Shown here: piece by piece, positions 37,385 to 49,893 of the stretch
Numbering within the stretch: position 1 is the stretch's first letter
How the letters are laid out: every line of letters starts with the position of its first letter
Assembly (NCBI GenBank): GCA_032358165.1
Contig: JAALGY010000020.1
Coordinates: 2,480,001 to 2,544,000, forward strand
Length of the DNA: 64,000 nucleotides
DNA from: Diplosphaera chodatii
Taxonomy: Eukaryota > Chlorophyta > Trebouxiophyceae > Prasiolales > Stichococcaceae
Direction of reading: 5' to 3'
Program-made: the position numbers and the translations under genes
Notes under the pieces: generated by a model
What the model saw: the letters and a program-made list of their open reading frames with translations, nothing else
Databases searched by the model: none
Told to the model about the DNA's origin: nothing

Positions 37385-39219
37385 GTTCTCGATCTACTGG
37401 CCGGCGCCCTCGGACCTCGGCAGTGCTGCGCCAGTTTTGATAACCAAAGTGCGAACAGCGGCACCTGCGCCGGCAGCTGCCGTCTCCAGTCCAATCGCCA
37501 TCCCGGGCTCAGAGGAGGCGCTGCCGCCGTGGAGCCTGCGCCCGGCGACGCCCCAGCAGGTGCTGATCCGGAAGCGCATGCCGGCTGGTGCTGGTGCATC
37601 CTGTGCAGTTACCATGCCGCATGCGCTCCCAACCTGCATTGCCCTTGGCGCCACGCTTGTGGAGGATGAACTCTTATACCAGTCAGAAGTCGCTGCAGGG
37701 TGGAGAGGGCAAGCGGCCAGCGCTGCTGCGCCAGGCGTCAGACGCCAAGCTGGACGCTGCGGACGGGACTGCAGAGGCGGACACATTGACCGGCACCCCG
37801 GTTTCGCCCGCCGCCGCACCCCCGCCCGCTGCTGACCAGGTGCAAATTGTGCTCCTACTCTCTGGCTGCGGGTGCTTGGTGCTGTCCAACCCCATGCTGT
37901 ATGTATGTGCTGCCCACCATGCGCGACTGCATCCGGTCATGCCCGTACATACGTACAGGAATAAGTCGTCAATGAGCTGCCTGCAATTTGCTGATATGTT
38001 ACAGTGTCATGGCAGGCTTTAGGTTCTTGGGCCGCCAGGCAGACGGTGCTGCCGCTGCCGCCACGCCCCGTCGGCTTCCCTGCACCTGCCACCAAGGTGA
38101 CGCTGCACTCCCTGCAACCCTGCCAGACATGCTCAGCACGACCACCGAGTATGCAACTTTGCCTGTAACTGCAAGGGCACCCTGTCGAGGTATGCCAACA
38201 TGCCAGCAGTGGCTCTAGAGCCACAACAGCCCTGCAGTCTCAGAGCAGACGCAGTCGAATTTGACAGAGCCAGCATTCGGACATGCAGGCACGCCTGCAG
38301 CCGGCGATGCCCCGGCCGCAGCGCAGCGCCGCCGACGCGGCATGGCGCTACCGCTTCCGTCAGAAGTGGCGCCGAGAGCAGCTGCGCTACCTGCTGGGTG
38401 CGCCCCGCCTCTTGGAACAGAAGCTGTGTTGAAGACCCTGTCTATGGGATGATCTGCAGAAGCGGCAGTCGGGGCAACTGCAGAGCTGCAGAGCCACCAG
38501 TGAGCATATCCCTAGCGGCTGCATAATGGCCAGCAGGCGGCCGATCGCAAGGCTCTGCGCACATATCTCACTGCATGCCACATGCCAGGCGTGTTGGCGT
38601 GAGCACTAGCATTTGAGTGGATCTGACGCACGTGCTGACCGTGTCAGTGTGTCTGACACCTGCAGATGGGCCGGACAACAGCCCCGATGACGATGCTGAT
38701 GGTGCGAGTCGGACCCTGGACTCCCTGGACGGCGATGACGGCATGGTGTTTTGGCTGGAGGGCGTTCTGGCGGCGGCCGGAAATGAACCTGGGACAGAGG
38801 AGCAAGTGCAGGAAGTGAACCCGTCTGCCATGGCAGCAGCGCTGCCTGCCACAGCACCACAGCCGGCGGCACACCGGCTAGCGCCTGTGCCAACAGCAGC
38901 GCAAAAGGCCGCGCCTCTGGCTGTCACAGCTGCGGCGGCGCCGACGAAGCCGCTGCAGGTCAAGGTGGCAACAGCGGTAGAGCCAGCGGCTGACCCGCTG
39001 CAGGCTGCGCTGCCGGGGCTGCCGCCGATCCGCAAGGCCATCATGCGCGGAACCGCCAGCCGCGGCGGCGGCCGCCGCTCCCCTGTAGCCATGGCCGGCA
39101 AGGCCACGGCGGCGCAGGGGGCGGGAGCGCTGGGCGTGAAGGTGCAGGCCCCCCCGCAGCAGGGGCGCTGGGTGCCGCCGGAGTGGCCCAGCCCCGCCCG
39201 CGCCAGTCAGGCGGCCTGA
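37385..39219 (+). CDS. Ala/Pro-rich protein of unknown function, 5' end unresolved
   Basis: Family not recognised. Exons that fit by phase: 37385-37559, 37699-37839, 38016-38096, 38289-38397 and 38666-39219 (stop). The first listed exon begins in phase 2, so at least one upstream exon is missing. Visible parts are FSIYWPAPSDLGSAAPVLI, a strongly basic stretch WRYRFRQKWRREQLRYLLG directly followed by an acidic one (DGPDNSPDDDADGASRTLDS), and a long Ala/Pro/Val-rich C-terminus with a basic RGTASRGGGRRS patch, ending WVPPEWPSPARASQAA. The basic-then-acidic layout suggests a nuclear or nucleic-acid-associated protein, but this is weak inference. It lies 627 bp upstream of the WDR6-like gene on the same strand. 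Confidence 0.55.
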
Positions 39220-39846
39220 CATCATAGCGGTTGCACTCGCCACTAGCGGGGTTCTAACACTCAGCAGCAGGCCGGCATGCCTGCTGACGGGAGCAGGCTG
39301 CCGCCATCAGTTGCTTGTTCGAGCTTTGGGGCTTACGGCGCACATTGCTCTTGACTAAAGTCCGGACTGGGGTTGCCGCACGGCGTTGCTGTGTGCTATT
39401 ACGGTGTCGTGGCAAGCTGTCAGCACGGGGCCGCATTGGCTACTGCATGCTTTCTCTGAAGACCAGGTCACGCAGACAGATACTGGCTGGAACAAACTTG
39501 GTGGCGCTCTGCACATCTGGCGGCAACCACATGAAGTGTGCACGACGCCATGCCACAGCTCTGCTGTTGTAGTTCTGGTGTCTAGGTATCTGCAGCTGAC
39601 GTACTGCACCTCCCACAACACAGCCGTCCTTACTTCGGCGGCGCCTTTTGCTGCTTGCTGCTTCCATGCTGCTGCTCAGTGCCGCTGCCGCAACAGCAAC
39701 ATTTTAACGACAGATTCAGGTCCTCAGCCGTCCATTTCACAGCTCGGCCCTCCAACCCTTTCGGGCGCGACCCGGGCCGCGGCTTGCGAGCTGCAAGGAG
39801 GTCATGTCATGACGCCGGTGTAACCGCTGGCCGCCACGGCAGCGGC
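39220..39846. other. Intergenic region upstream of the WDR6-like gene
   Basis: It separates the unknown Ala/Pro-rich gene from the WDR6-like start codon. No exon, RNA gene or clear promoter element was identified. Confidence 0.35.
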
Positions 39847-42800
39847 ATGGCCTTCAGCCACCTGGGCTTCGTCGGCGATGTGCAGGCGCTGGAGCTTGTG
39901 GCTGGCGCCTCAGGCGGCCTCACCCATCTCCTTGCAGGTGCGTTTGCTGACAGCCACAGTCGCAGTCTGGCATGCCATGCTGCTGAAGCGGTGGAGCACA
40001 CCGCTGCGCCCTTTTCGCAAACATGCTCCGATCATTCTGCAGACCGCGGCACCTGCTGCTGTCACTCTTTGCAGGCACCGGATCGCAGCTGCTGGTGCAC
40101 GCGCTGCCCAGCGGGCAGCTGCTGCATGCCGAGACGGTGCTCCCGGATGCCGCGCGGGTGCACGGCATTGCGTCGGCGCCGCTGCATGGGGGCCTCCTGG
40201 CGATCGCGGTGCACGGCGACCACTACGCCAAGGCGAGCCGCACTGCTTTGAACCGCTGATCCGGCACCTGCAGTCAACGGAGCACTCCTGCTGCACAGGA
40301 TCCACTGCGCACTCTCAGCTGGGTGTGATGTTTGCATGTACACAGTCTCTGCCCACGAGCACAATTACTCTGATGTATCACTATGGTACCCTTGACGCCC
40401 TGCAGGTCTTGGCATACGACACATCAAACGGCAGCCTGACGGCAGTGGCTGCGACTCCGCGGCTGCGGCGGTGGACGCTGGCGGCGGCGCTGCTGCCGCT
40501 GCTGCCGCCAAGCACCGCTTCAGGGGGGACGCTGAGCCGCCACGGCCGGCCCGCAGCGAGCTCAGGAGCCGCCGCAGCGGCGGCGGCGCTGGCGGTCGGC
40601 TTGGCGGACAACAGCGCGCTGCTTTATGCCGTGTCGTTTGCGTGCACGGCAGCCGAGCAGCAGGTGGGCACCGGCCCTGTCGTAGCATCTGGCACCCTGC
40701 CTGATGAGCGCATGGCCAGGCTGGGTGGTGCAATGTCCGGAACGCAGCATGGCCGCTGCTGCAGGTGCTCACGCCCGTCATGCACCTGCGCTGCGTCGAT
40801 GCCCCGCTGCTGTATTCGATGGACCTGAGGTGGCATGTCAGCGGCGGCGGCGGCGGCGCTGGCAGCACAGCCAGCAGCAGCAGCGGCGGCATGAGCCGCA
40901 GGCGTAGCGGTGGCGGCGGCAGCAGCGGCAGCGGCGGCAATGGCGGCGGCAGCGCCACGCTGTGGGTGGCGGCGGGCACGGTGTTCCTGGACTTGCTGAC
41001 CTGGACCGGCCCAGCGCTGCCGCTGGCCACGCTGCGGGCCCGCGCAGCCTCAGGTGTCTGATAATTAATATATTGTTTCAGCAACTACCTTTTAGCTTGA
41101 ATTAGCCGCAGCATCGCCGGCTGCCGTGCCTGCTTCCGTCCGAGTGCCTCTGCAAATTCGTATATGATTCGTGTATGTGAACAAATTCGTGTATGTGAAC
41201 AAACTCACCTGCAGCCAACCCCCTGTCAGCATGGTGATCAACGCAGGGCAGCGCCCCGCGAGACCTGCTGACCTGCCGCCACCGCAGCAGCCGCAGCCGC
41301 AGCCGCGGCCGCAGCCGAGCCACAGCCTGCGGGCTGACGGCAGCGTGCAGCTGGCAGCGGGGGCCCCGCCGCCACCGGCCGCAGGAGCGCAGCCCGACGC
41401 AGGGAAGCTGGAAGCTGGAAGCGGCCCGGCGGCCATCACGCGGCCCGTGCAGCGAACGCTGCGCGGCCACGAGGGCTCCATCCACAAGTGCTGCTTCCAT
41501 CACCACGCCTTCCAGCTTCCTGTCTCCTCCTGCTGCTCCTGCCGTGCAAGCCCCGAACACAGCTGAGGGTCCTGCCAGAGTTCTCGCTGCGACTGCTGCC
41601 GGGGCATGCCCGTGGATGTGCCAGGTCAGATTCGAGCCGGCAGCACTGCGGCAACATACTGCGCTGCAGGGTGGCCTGGTCTGCTGACGGCGCCGTGCTG
41701 GCGTCGGGCTCAGATGACCGCACCGTTCGGCTGTGGGCGGCCGGCCCTGCAGCGAATGTGCTGGACCCCACGTCAGGTGCTGCCCGCCGTGCGCTGTCAG
41801 CTGAACCGGCACACCTGATCTGGCGGCGGCAGCCGATGTGCCCCAGCAACAACTGCGGGCACCCGCTGCGGTGCAGCATCCGTCACCTTCATGCTGCATG
41901 CACCGGAACAACTGCAATGGGGCCGGCTCCGGCGAGGACAGGCTTGAGATTGTTGTCAACCATTGCCATGAGCTGACCTGAGAATCATCCTCTTGCATCA
42001 GTATCACCACGCTTGCTGATCCAGGGGCGGGCGGCGGCGGCGGCGACCAGCCGCTGGCCGTGCTGCAGGGCCACGCGTCGCGGCTGTGGGACGTGCACGT
42101 CGACGGCGGCCTCGTCGCGACCGGCAGCGAGGACCGCACCGTCAGGTGCCGTCTGCCAAGCTGCCTTGCGAGGGCATCCCACCGGGCAGATTGCCTTCAG
42201 CAGTCCCTCTGCATGACCTCAATTGGCTTAGGACAGCTGTGGCGGCGCCCAAATGAAAGGTCAGCATCACGCACGCATCAGGGCAATGTTACCGACACCC
42301 CTCAATCAGGCACACTGTCTAAATTTGACAGAGCTTTGGGACAGCAGCAACTTGCAGCCTGCACCCCTGATGCAGCCTTGCACGGCGGCGCAGCCTCCTG
42401 AGGTCGCATGGTGACGCCCTCTGGCAACCCCGGGCCTGCAGGCTGTGGCGGGCCGCCGACGGGCGGCAGCTGGCGCAGCTGCACGGCCACGGCGGCCGCG
42501 GCGTGTGGCGCGTGCGGTTTGCGGGCGGCGTGCTGGCCTCGGCGGGCGCCGATGCGAGCGTCAAGCTGTGGCGCCTCGCACACTGGCTGCCGCCGAGCAT
42601 GGTGACGGCAGCAATGATGCATGATGAGACTCACCTGTACGCCGCGCCCCTTGCTGCTCAGCTGCGTCACTCGACTGATCAACAAACTGCAGTTTTAGCG
42701 GCCAGCTGTTACATGTGACCTAGCTGTTGAGATGGTGACTTCGTTGTGCAGGCACTGCCATAAGTGTTCGTGTCTGCTGCTGCAGCTGCCTGGACACAGT

Positions 42801-45125
42801 GGCAGCGGTATGCAGCAGCAGACGGAACCGCTACAGGGCTGGGTGGTGTCGGACCTGCCGCTGACTCCCAGCACCCCAGAGGGCACCGGCGGTAAGTCAT
42901 ACCATTACATCTGGCGCTCAAGTGCTGGTGTTACATGTAATCAGCTTCTTAGCTGTTTCCTACTTTCTGCTTCTCTGGCAGAGCACCTTCGAAGGGTGTC
43001 CAATACAGCGAGACCTGGCATTTGGACAGGGTGGTAAGTGTTGCCATACCGCAGGCACGCGCCAGCGGGACAGCAAGTCGGAGTTCGTGCGCTGCATCGC
43101 GCTGACGGATGGCCGCACCCTGTTCGTGGGCACCAACCACGGCGCCGTGCACCGCGCATCGTTGCCGGCAGGTGACGGCAGTGGAGTATGTTGCCTCTGG
43201 CTTCATGAATATACTACGCGCTTGCTGCTGATGCAGCAGAGAAGAGCAACGGCACTGGCAGATGACTTGCTTGGGCCACAAAACAGCAACTGTAGGTCGT
43301 CATCTGAGGGTTTCAGTAATATGTCTGCTGCTGCAGGAGCTGCAGCCGCTGGCGGCGCCCAGCTGGCATGGGACTCTCAGCTGTACGCCAGCGGGGACCG
43401 CGCCGCAGTGCTGGCCATGGCGGCATACCAGGCGCAGCCCGGGCATCAGGGTTTTACTGCACCAACGACTACGGCCAACGACGGCAGCCGCCACTGCAGC
43501 GCCGCCCTCTCAGAGCCCCGACCGGGACTGCACAGCGTGCTGTTCAGCGACAGCCGCGGCGGCGCTGTGCACATGACGGTCCCTGCGGAGCGGGAAGCGG
43601 CGGACGGCTCTGGAACGTCTGCCAGGGCGAGGGTCACACGCTGGCAGCCGCACGGCGGCAGGTGTGCCCTGTGCAGCATCTCATATAGAACGCAGATGCA
43701 GGACCCTGGATCAAATGAGGGTGTTGATCTGCAGCAATGTGGAGCTATCGATTTGGCAGCTGCGTCCGTCACGTGGCGGTCAGCCCTCCGGTCTGCCAGC
43801 TGCGGGCGCCTGCCTACACGAAATTTCTATGAGAAGGACTTCGGCCGTGGCACACACAGGAAGGAGGCCGGCTTTACAACTGACGATATCATCTGAAAAA
43901 AACGTGACGTGCAGCTGTTGTGCTGGCCGCAGCCTGGTGCTGGGGCTGTTCTGGGCTGCGGCGCTGGGGCCGGGGCGCTTCTTCACCGCGGACAGCGCTG
44001 GGGAGCTGTGCCTGTGGGCCGCGCCTGACCTTGGTGCGTTTGACGTCTGAGTCGGTGCTGCACCCTAGAGCCAAGCTTCAAGGCCAGGCTGTGGGACTGG
44101 CAGGCAGCATCCAGTGTGCGAGGTGGTGGCTGTGCCTGTGCAGCCGTGCGTGTGGCAGCAGCACCTGAAGTGCAGGACTAATGCATGGGGGCAACTCCAT
44201 GAATGCGGCGTGCTACCAGGGCTTTGGACCAGCGGCAAGGCGGAGTGGCTATGCCACTCGTGCATGCATGGTGCCGTCACACTGTTCAACCTGCTCAGCG
44301 GCTCGTTTCTGCACTTTGAGTAGTTTGCGCATGTCACGTCATGCAGGCGAAGCGCAGCCGGCGCTGCTGGTGAGCGCCGTCTCGCCGTTTCGGCGGCGCA
44401 GCAGCCCCTACATCATCGCCCTGGCGGCGGACCCCGCGGCGGGCGTCGTCGTGTGCGGCGACAGCCAGGGCGACGTCTTTGCGTTCGCGCTGCCAGAAGG
44501 GCTGCCTGCGGCAGGTGCGGCCACCGAGCTTGCCACAGCTGGTGCAGCATCGCGCTGTGGCAAGTGCAGTGCTGATCATGTGCCTCCTGACATAGTCTGC
44601 TCCCGTGACTTACAGGTTGTAAGTCATCCCCTGCTGCCTGAGCATAGTGTTGCAGAAAGTTGTGTCTCCTACTGCATGATCACAGTCCGAGTGCAGGCTC
44701 GACTGGCGCAGCAGCGCCCCAGCTGCAGTGCGTGGCAGCCTTCCCGCGCATCCACGGCCGCGCCCCCGTCGGCTTCTGCGCCATCCATGCAGGTGCAACC
44801 CCGCAGCTCAGCACACGGCAGACTTGGGGACCTGCATGTCAGAGTGCTGTATCCTTCAGAAGTAGCTCGACTCTATGAAGCCTGCTGCATACCGCACCGG
44901 CAGTCGCTCAGGGGGTGCACAGCTGCTGCTATGTGGAAGTTGACCAACAAAGAGGTTCGGTGAATCTGTCCCGTGGCTACACTGACCTACCTGGGTGCTG
45001 CAGCAGGCGGCCAGGTGACCAGCGGCGGCCGCGACGGCTGCATCCAGCAATACCGGCTGCGGCCGCCGCACCACTGGCGGCAGGCGGCAGCCAATGAGCT
45101 GCCGCCGGCGCCGCAACTGCCAACC

Positions 45126-45169
<44 letters not shown>

Positions 45170-48100
45170 GCCGCCGCAGCAACAGCACCAGCAGCAGCAG
45201 CCACACCAGCAGCAGCAGCCAGGCGCAGCCATAGAAGCAGAAGCGGTGGCGAGAGCAGATGCAGACGCGGCAACAGGAGAAGCGGGAGCAGAAGCATGTG
45301 CTGGCGCCGATGCAGATGCAGGTGCAGGTGCGGCAGCAAGCGCGGGGGCAGAGTGGCAGCCTCCGCCGGCACTGTGGCGGAAGCTGGAAGCGGCCGGGCG
45401 GCAGGCGCTGGTGCCGTCGTCGCCGGAGCGGCTGCCGGGCATCAGCACGCCGGTGGCGGACGTCGTGGTGCCGGCGGCGGATGCCGGAAGCAGCGGCGGC
45501 GGCAGCAGCGGCAGCGGCCTGGAGCGCATCGTCTGCGGCTGGCAGGTGAAGCCCAGGCATTGATATTCATGCAGGGGCTGACTAGCAGACAACCTGCAGC
45601 GCTGGGTGCTGCTGTGCACAGGTGATCCTGCTATGGCTGAGCGCAAGGATGATTCCGCAGGGGTCGCTCAGCTGATGAAGGACTAGGAAGGCGACCGTGA
45701 TAATAACTGACACCCGTTTTGTATACAACAGGCAGCGGACTTCATCATCGCCAGCCTGAGCGCGGGGTGCGAGCTGCGGCGGTTCCACTGCGGCAGCCTG
45801 CACCGGCCGTTCGCGCTGCACTACGGGCCCGGCGCCGACGCCACATTCGTCTTCCACAAAGGCGACCAGCTGCACATCCACAGGCAAGGGGATTCTCGGG
45901 GAACCCTGTCGGCTGCCGTGCTTATTCTGCTTTCACAGCGCCTTATTATCTAAGGCGCTGTGACGATCAGGGGCTGGTGACCTTGATACAAATGTGCAGG
46001 CTATGAGGGAGTCTCCATTGGGAACGTTGCCTGGCGCTGCTGCACAGCATACAAACAACAGGCACTGGGCATGCCGTGCAGGCGGCGGGACCCTAGGGGG
46101 GCGGCGGCGCTGCCGCGGGCGCTGGGCCTGAGCCACCATGGGGTGGAGATCAACGCCGCCGTGCTGCTGCTGGACGATGGCACCGGCTGCGGCGCCTCAG
46201 GTGCGCCATGCTTGCACGCCGAGTGCGCACTGACTTGGCCACTTTTAAGGGTGGACTCGCGTGAGTGATGATGGTGTCTGGACTATTGCCATATGAACGC
46301 ACCGCACTCTGGGGACGTCAGTTTGCACTACCTGTAGCAACATGAGATCGACGCACTTTGGCAGGTGCAAGCCTTGCACACAGCATGCGCCTATGCTTGC
46401 ATTGTGCCATCATCATGCGCAGCGTGAGAGCCACACCCCCACCGGCTGAATGTTGAGCGCTCGTCTTGCCGTGAGTTGTGTGCACAATGGCCTTCGTCTT
46501 CACGCCTGTGCGTATGGACCGTTCCTGGTTGCGCTGCAGGCTGTGTGGTCACGGGCTGCGACGCTGGCTCCCTGTATGCGGCGTGCTTCGACGCCGTTGC
46601 GGCGCCGCTGCAGGGCGTGACGTCCACCGCCAGGGTGGGCGAGCAGGCAGCGGGGGCTGCCGTCAAGGCGCTCGCATCAGCGCCTCTTGCAGGCTTGGCT
46701 GGTGCGCTCGCTGATGAGCCAGCCGTGTCACTCTGAAGCCAGCCATCCTCACCGTGAAAGCTGCAGGCCGGTAACTGTCCGGAGATGTGGAGCGTTTGCT
46801 GTAGTGACTTGGCAGCTGCCACAAGTCCAGCTGTACGGCTCAGTGTCCATCTCACAATGATGTACGGCCACTGTGATGTTCACAATGCCAGCCAGATGGC
46901 TGCACATGTAGCTTACCACCACAATGTGCTGCCGCAGGCGCGCACCTGGTCATCAGCGCGGGCGCGAAGGAGGTGCTCGGCGCCTGGCTGCTGCGGCCCA
47001 AGGCGCCCGCGGGCCGCGCAGTTGATATCGCCCTCGGCGGGAGCAGTGGCGGCCGCGGCGATGGCGGCGGCGGCAGCGGCTCAGATGCAGCAGGGTGGGA
47101 CGCCGTGTGGCTGGCGACGCGGCCGCCGCCGGCGGGCGGCGCCCGCCGCAAGTCCACCCCCCAGGTGCGGCTCACGCTCGTCCCCCACTGTGCACTGGTG
47201 TCACCCTGCCGGCGCCAGCAGCTGCAGTGGGGGCACCCGGTGATGTGTTAAATACCGCTGTTAGTGGCCAGGCTGCACAGCGCCGGGCCACCTTCGAGGG
47301 CAGCGGGAGGGTGAGGCCAATGGTCGCCATGGCGTGGGGTGTGCGGCAAATTCGTTCATGTTTGGCGCTGCATCCAGCAGGGCGACAAGCGCAGCAGAGT
47401 ACACTTGCTGATACTGAGCATCGCTTTCTTCAAACCCTATTCTACAGGGCGTCAATGCAGCGGCGTGTGACCACCGCGTGCTGGCGGTGTGCGTGTTTGG
47501 TGCGGCCGCCGGCAGCGAGGGCGGCTGCGATGACGCAACGGCTTTCGTCGCGGCTGCCGGCTCCAGGGGCACCGTTCAGCTGCTGCACATGCAGGTGGGG
47601 TCATACCCTGCCACACCCTAAACCCTTCCAGCCGCAACCGCCAGCATCATACCCCGTCAGGCGGCCCCACTCGCTGCTGCCACGGCTGCACAGCAGCCTG
47701 CACCGGATCGTGGCTGCACACAGACCCGATCTTGTAAATGCAGCAAGCACTGCTTCTGCAATTGCAGCAGGCAGCAATCATCCCTTTACACCTGATATTG
47801 GTCAGCCGTGACCTGCTGACTGGCTGCTCCCAGTGCGCTGCAGGCGCGGCAGCAGGCATGGACGCCGCTGGCTGAGGCGCGGCACCACAGCTGCCCCGCC
47901 ATCTCGCTGGCGCACCTGGCGGGCGGCGGCATAGCCCACCCTGGGGCGGAAGCAGCGCCCCTGCAGCGCCACCTGCTGTTCAGCGGCGGCACCGACGGCG
48001 GGGTCGCCATCTGGGACGTCGGCGCAGCTGTGGCAGGTTTCAAGCTGCATGACACCACAGCCGGCGGCCCGGTAGCTGCAGTGCAGCTGGCGCCGCTGGC

Positions 48101-49001
48101 GGTGCTGCGGGGTGCGCACCAGTCGGGCGTCAACAGCCTCGCGGCGGCGTGGCTGCCGGCCCCCGGGGCCCCTCAGCAGGCGACGCCCATCACAGCAGCA
48201 GCTGCCACGCCTTCCGGCAAAGCCCCTGCCGTCAATGGCGTGCACCCTGCGAGCAGCACTGCCGAGCACATCAGCGACGGCGGCTGGGCGCCAGCGTCTC
48301 GCACCGTGGTGCTGGTGTCTGGGGGTGACGACCAGGCGATCGCCGTCACGGCTGTGGTGGTCGGCTGCGCTCGGGCGGCTGTGCCATCGGCACAGCGCAC
48401 GGCAGTGGCCGCACCCACTGGCAGCGAACCTGACAGCGCTGCACTGCCGCCTGGCGCCTGCGCCGGGTCGACTCAGCGGGAGGCAGCGGACGGCAGCGAA
48501 GCAGCACCTCCCGGCGCCGCGGCTGCAGGGGTGGCTGTGGCGGTTGGGGAGCCGCGGCGGCTGCCGAATGCGCACACATCGGCGGTGCGGGCTGTGTGGA
48601 CCGATGGAGACACGGTCTTCAGCACGGGGCTGGACCAGCGTGTGCGGTGCTGGCGCGTCAGCCGGCTGCCCGCAGGCGGCGCTGCTGGCGGCGGCCGCGG
48701 TGGCGGCAGCAACAGCGGCGGCAGCGGCGAACGCTCACTCAATGGGTTGACGCATCTAGATGTAGGTAGCGGTAGGGTGGGAGGCGCGGCATCCGTCCGT
48801 CTGGTAGCCGAGGGTCTCAGAGATCCTCCGGGCGTCAGCTGGGAGCTGGTCCCACAGGCAGCAGAGGTGTTGCAGGTGTTGGAACCCAGCAGCCTGGCTG
48901 TCGCGCCGCTGAGTGCCGGTGGCTTTGCGGTGGCAGTGGCCGGACGTGGCATGCAGGTCCTAACATTTGCTGCACATTGCACAGCAGACCCGCAAGTGTG
49001 A
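39847..49001 (+). CDS. WDR6: WD40-repeat protein, WDR6/Trm734 (Rtt10) homologue (21 exons)
   Basis: Predicted scaffold of the Trm7/FTSJ1 complex that 2'-O-methylates wobble position 34 of tRNAs; 1613 residues. Exons: 39847-39937, 40075-40232, 40406-40663, 40765-41053, 41247-41487, 41670-41776, 42025-42145, 42442-42601, 42786-42891, 43055-43171, 43337-43661, 43933-44033, 44347-44514, 44697-44792, 45007-45545, 45732-45883, 46082-46200, 46540-46701, 46938-47164, 47448-47594 and 47844-49001. All phases agree. WD40 blades read LASGSDDRTVRLWAAG, VLQGHASRLWDVHVDGG, LASAGADASVKLWRL, VVVCGDSQGDVFAFALPE, VTSGGRDGCIQQY, LVISAGAKEVLGAW, FVAAAGSRGTVQLLHMQ, LLFSGGTDGGVAIWDV and VFSTGLDQRVRCWRVS. Their order matches human WDR6, which is about 1121 residues. 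The excess is low-complexity insertions, including poly-Gln. Introns after 40232 and 45883 use GC donors. Confidence 0.88.
45129..45167 (+). repeat. (CAG)13 microsatellite encoding poly-Gln
   Basis: Thirteen uninterrupted CAG codons encode Gln inside an exon of the WDR6-like gene. Further Pro/Gln/His repeats and an Ala/Glu-rich stretch follow. The tract sits between the VTSGGRDGCIQQY blade and the next WD40 blade, in what should be a surface loop. Confidence 0.9.
45933..45963 (+). repeat. Perfect 13-bp inverted repeat in a WDR6-like intron
   Basis: Arms TCACAGCGCCTTA (45933-45945) and TAAGGCGCTGTGA (45951-45963) pair perfectly around a 5-nt loop. It lies 50 nt after the GC donor at 45884 and inside the intron ending at 46081. 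The transcript should form a strong hairpin. Confidence 0.85.
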
Positions 49002-49893
49002 ATTCTCCAGCATGAACCAGATAGAAAGTACGAAACCCCAGCACCTCACCAATCCGCCGTGATGCTTGCCAGATGACCTGAATACTTGCCATGATCACAT
49101 CCGGATCAGGTGATCCGGATGGGATGTTGAGAGAGCACGAACTGACTGGAAAGCCCCGTTCTGGAAAGGAACTAGGTGACTAGGAAAGCCGCCCGATCGG
49201 CGGATCTGATGCGTGCACGGGGCACGACGAGAGTCCGGTGGTGAGTCAGCACTGGAGATTCCGTTCCAGGCTGGAAGGCAGGTCTCGTGACCGGCCAACC
49301 GCCACAATTGCATTTGCACGCGTCCTTCCCATCCCATTCTCAGACCTCTACTCCATACGCGACCGCACAGCAGTCGCCGCAGGCTCTGCGGGCTACACAG
49401 GGCGCAACGTACTCCTTCCCGATCCGGTGAGTTCACCAACAGGTGCGCGGCGTGTCCCCGCCTCGCGTCTCCTCTATCAATCGTGTTGTAGGCTCGAATT
49501 AAGCTAGAAGCACGACCGCAGCATGCGGCTGGCATGATCGCCGGTGATAAGGTGTGCCGCCGCGTTGCCAAGCGGTGCGTGGTCGTCAACAGCGACGGTG
49601 GTTGCCTCATGCAAACACCCCGCCGTTCGTCGGTTTCGCCCTGGCTGAGCAGCTTGACGCGTATGCGTTCCTGCTGCTGTGGTCTCGCAACCGGACGACG
49701 CTGCTGGCCACAGCTCTAGTGTCAAGCCATATCCACCTACTACTATGATGCATGCAAAACACCTGCGTGGCTTGCTCAACGACCTGTGCGCATCACTACA
49801 AACACAGAGACGCCGTGTCGTCCTTGCGATGTGTGCGCATGATGAACCTGCCCTGGCACCATGACAAATTGCCGTTGCACCAACGCAGGCTCG
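49002..49893. other. Intergenic region between WDR6-like and CBM1-like genes
   Basis: It holds the 3' flank of the WDR6-like gene and the promoter of the secreted CBM1-like gene. A perfect inverted repeat lies at 49098-49121. Open frames on the minus strand here run across the CBM1-like first exon and are not supported. Confidence 0.4.
49098..49121. repeat. Perfect 11-bp inverted repeat (CATCCGGATCA, 2-nt spacer)
   Basis: CATCCGGATCA and TGATCCGGATG flank a GG spacer, about 100 nt after the WDR6-like stop codon. Each arm contains the self-palindrome ATCCGGAT. It could fold at the 3' end of the transcript or be a dimeric protein site. Confidence 0.8.

Noticed and set aside
36916..37440. Open frames on both strands around 36.9-37.4 kb
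   Set aside because: No motif and no phase-compatible link to the exon at 37385 could be shown. The region is left as an unresolved 5' area.
41102..42139. 345-codon open frame on the minus strand
   Set aside because: It is antisense to WD40-encoding exons with clear family motifs and has no motif of its own.
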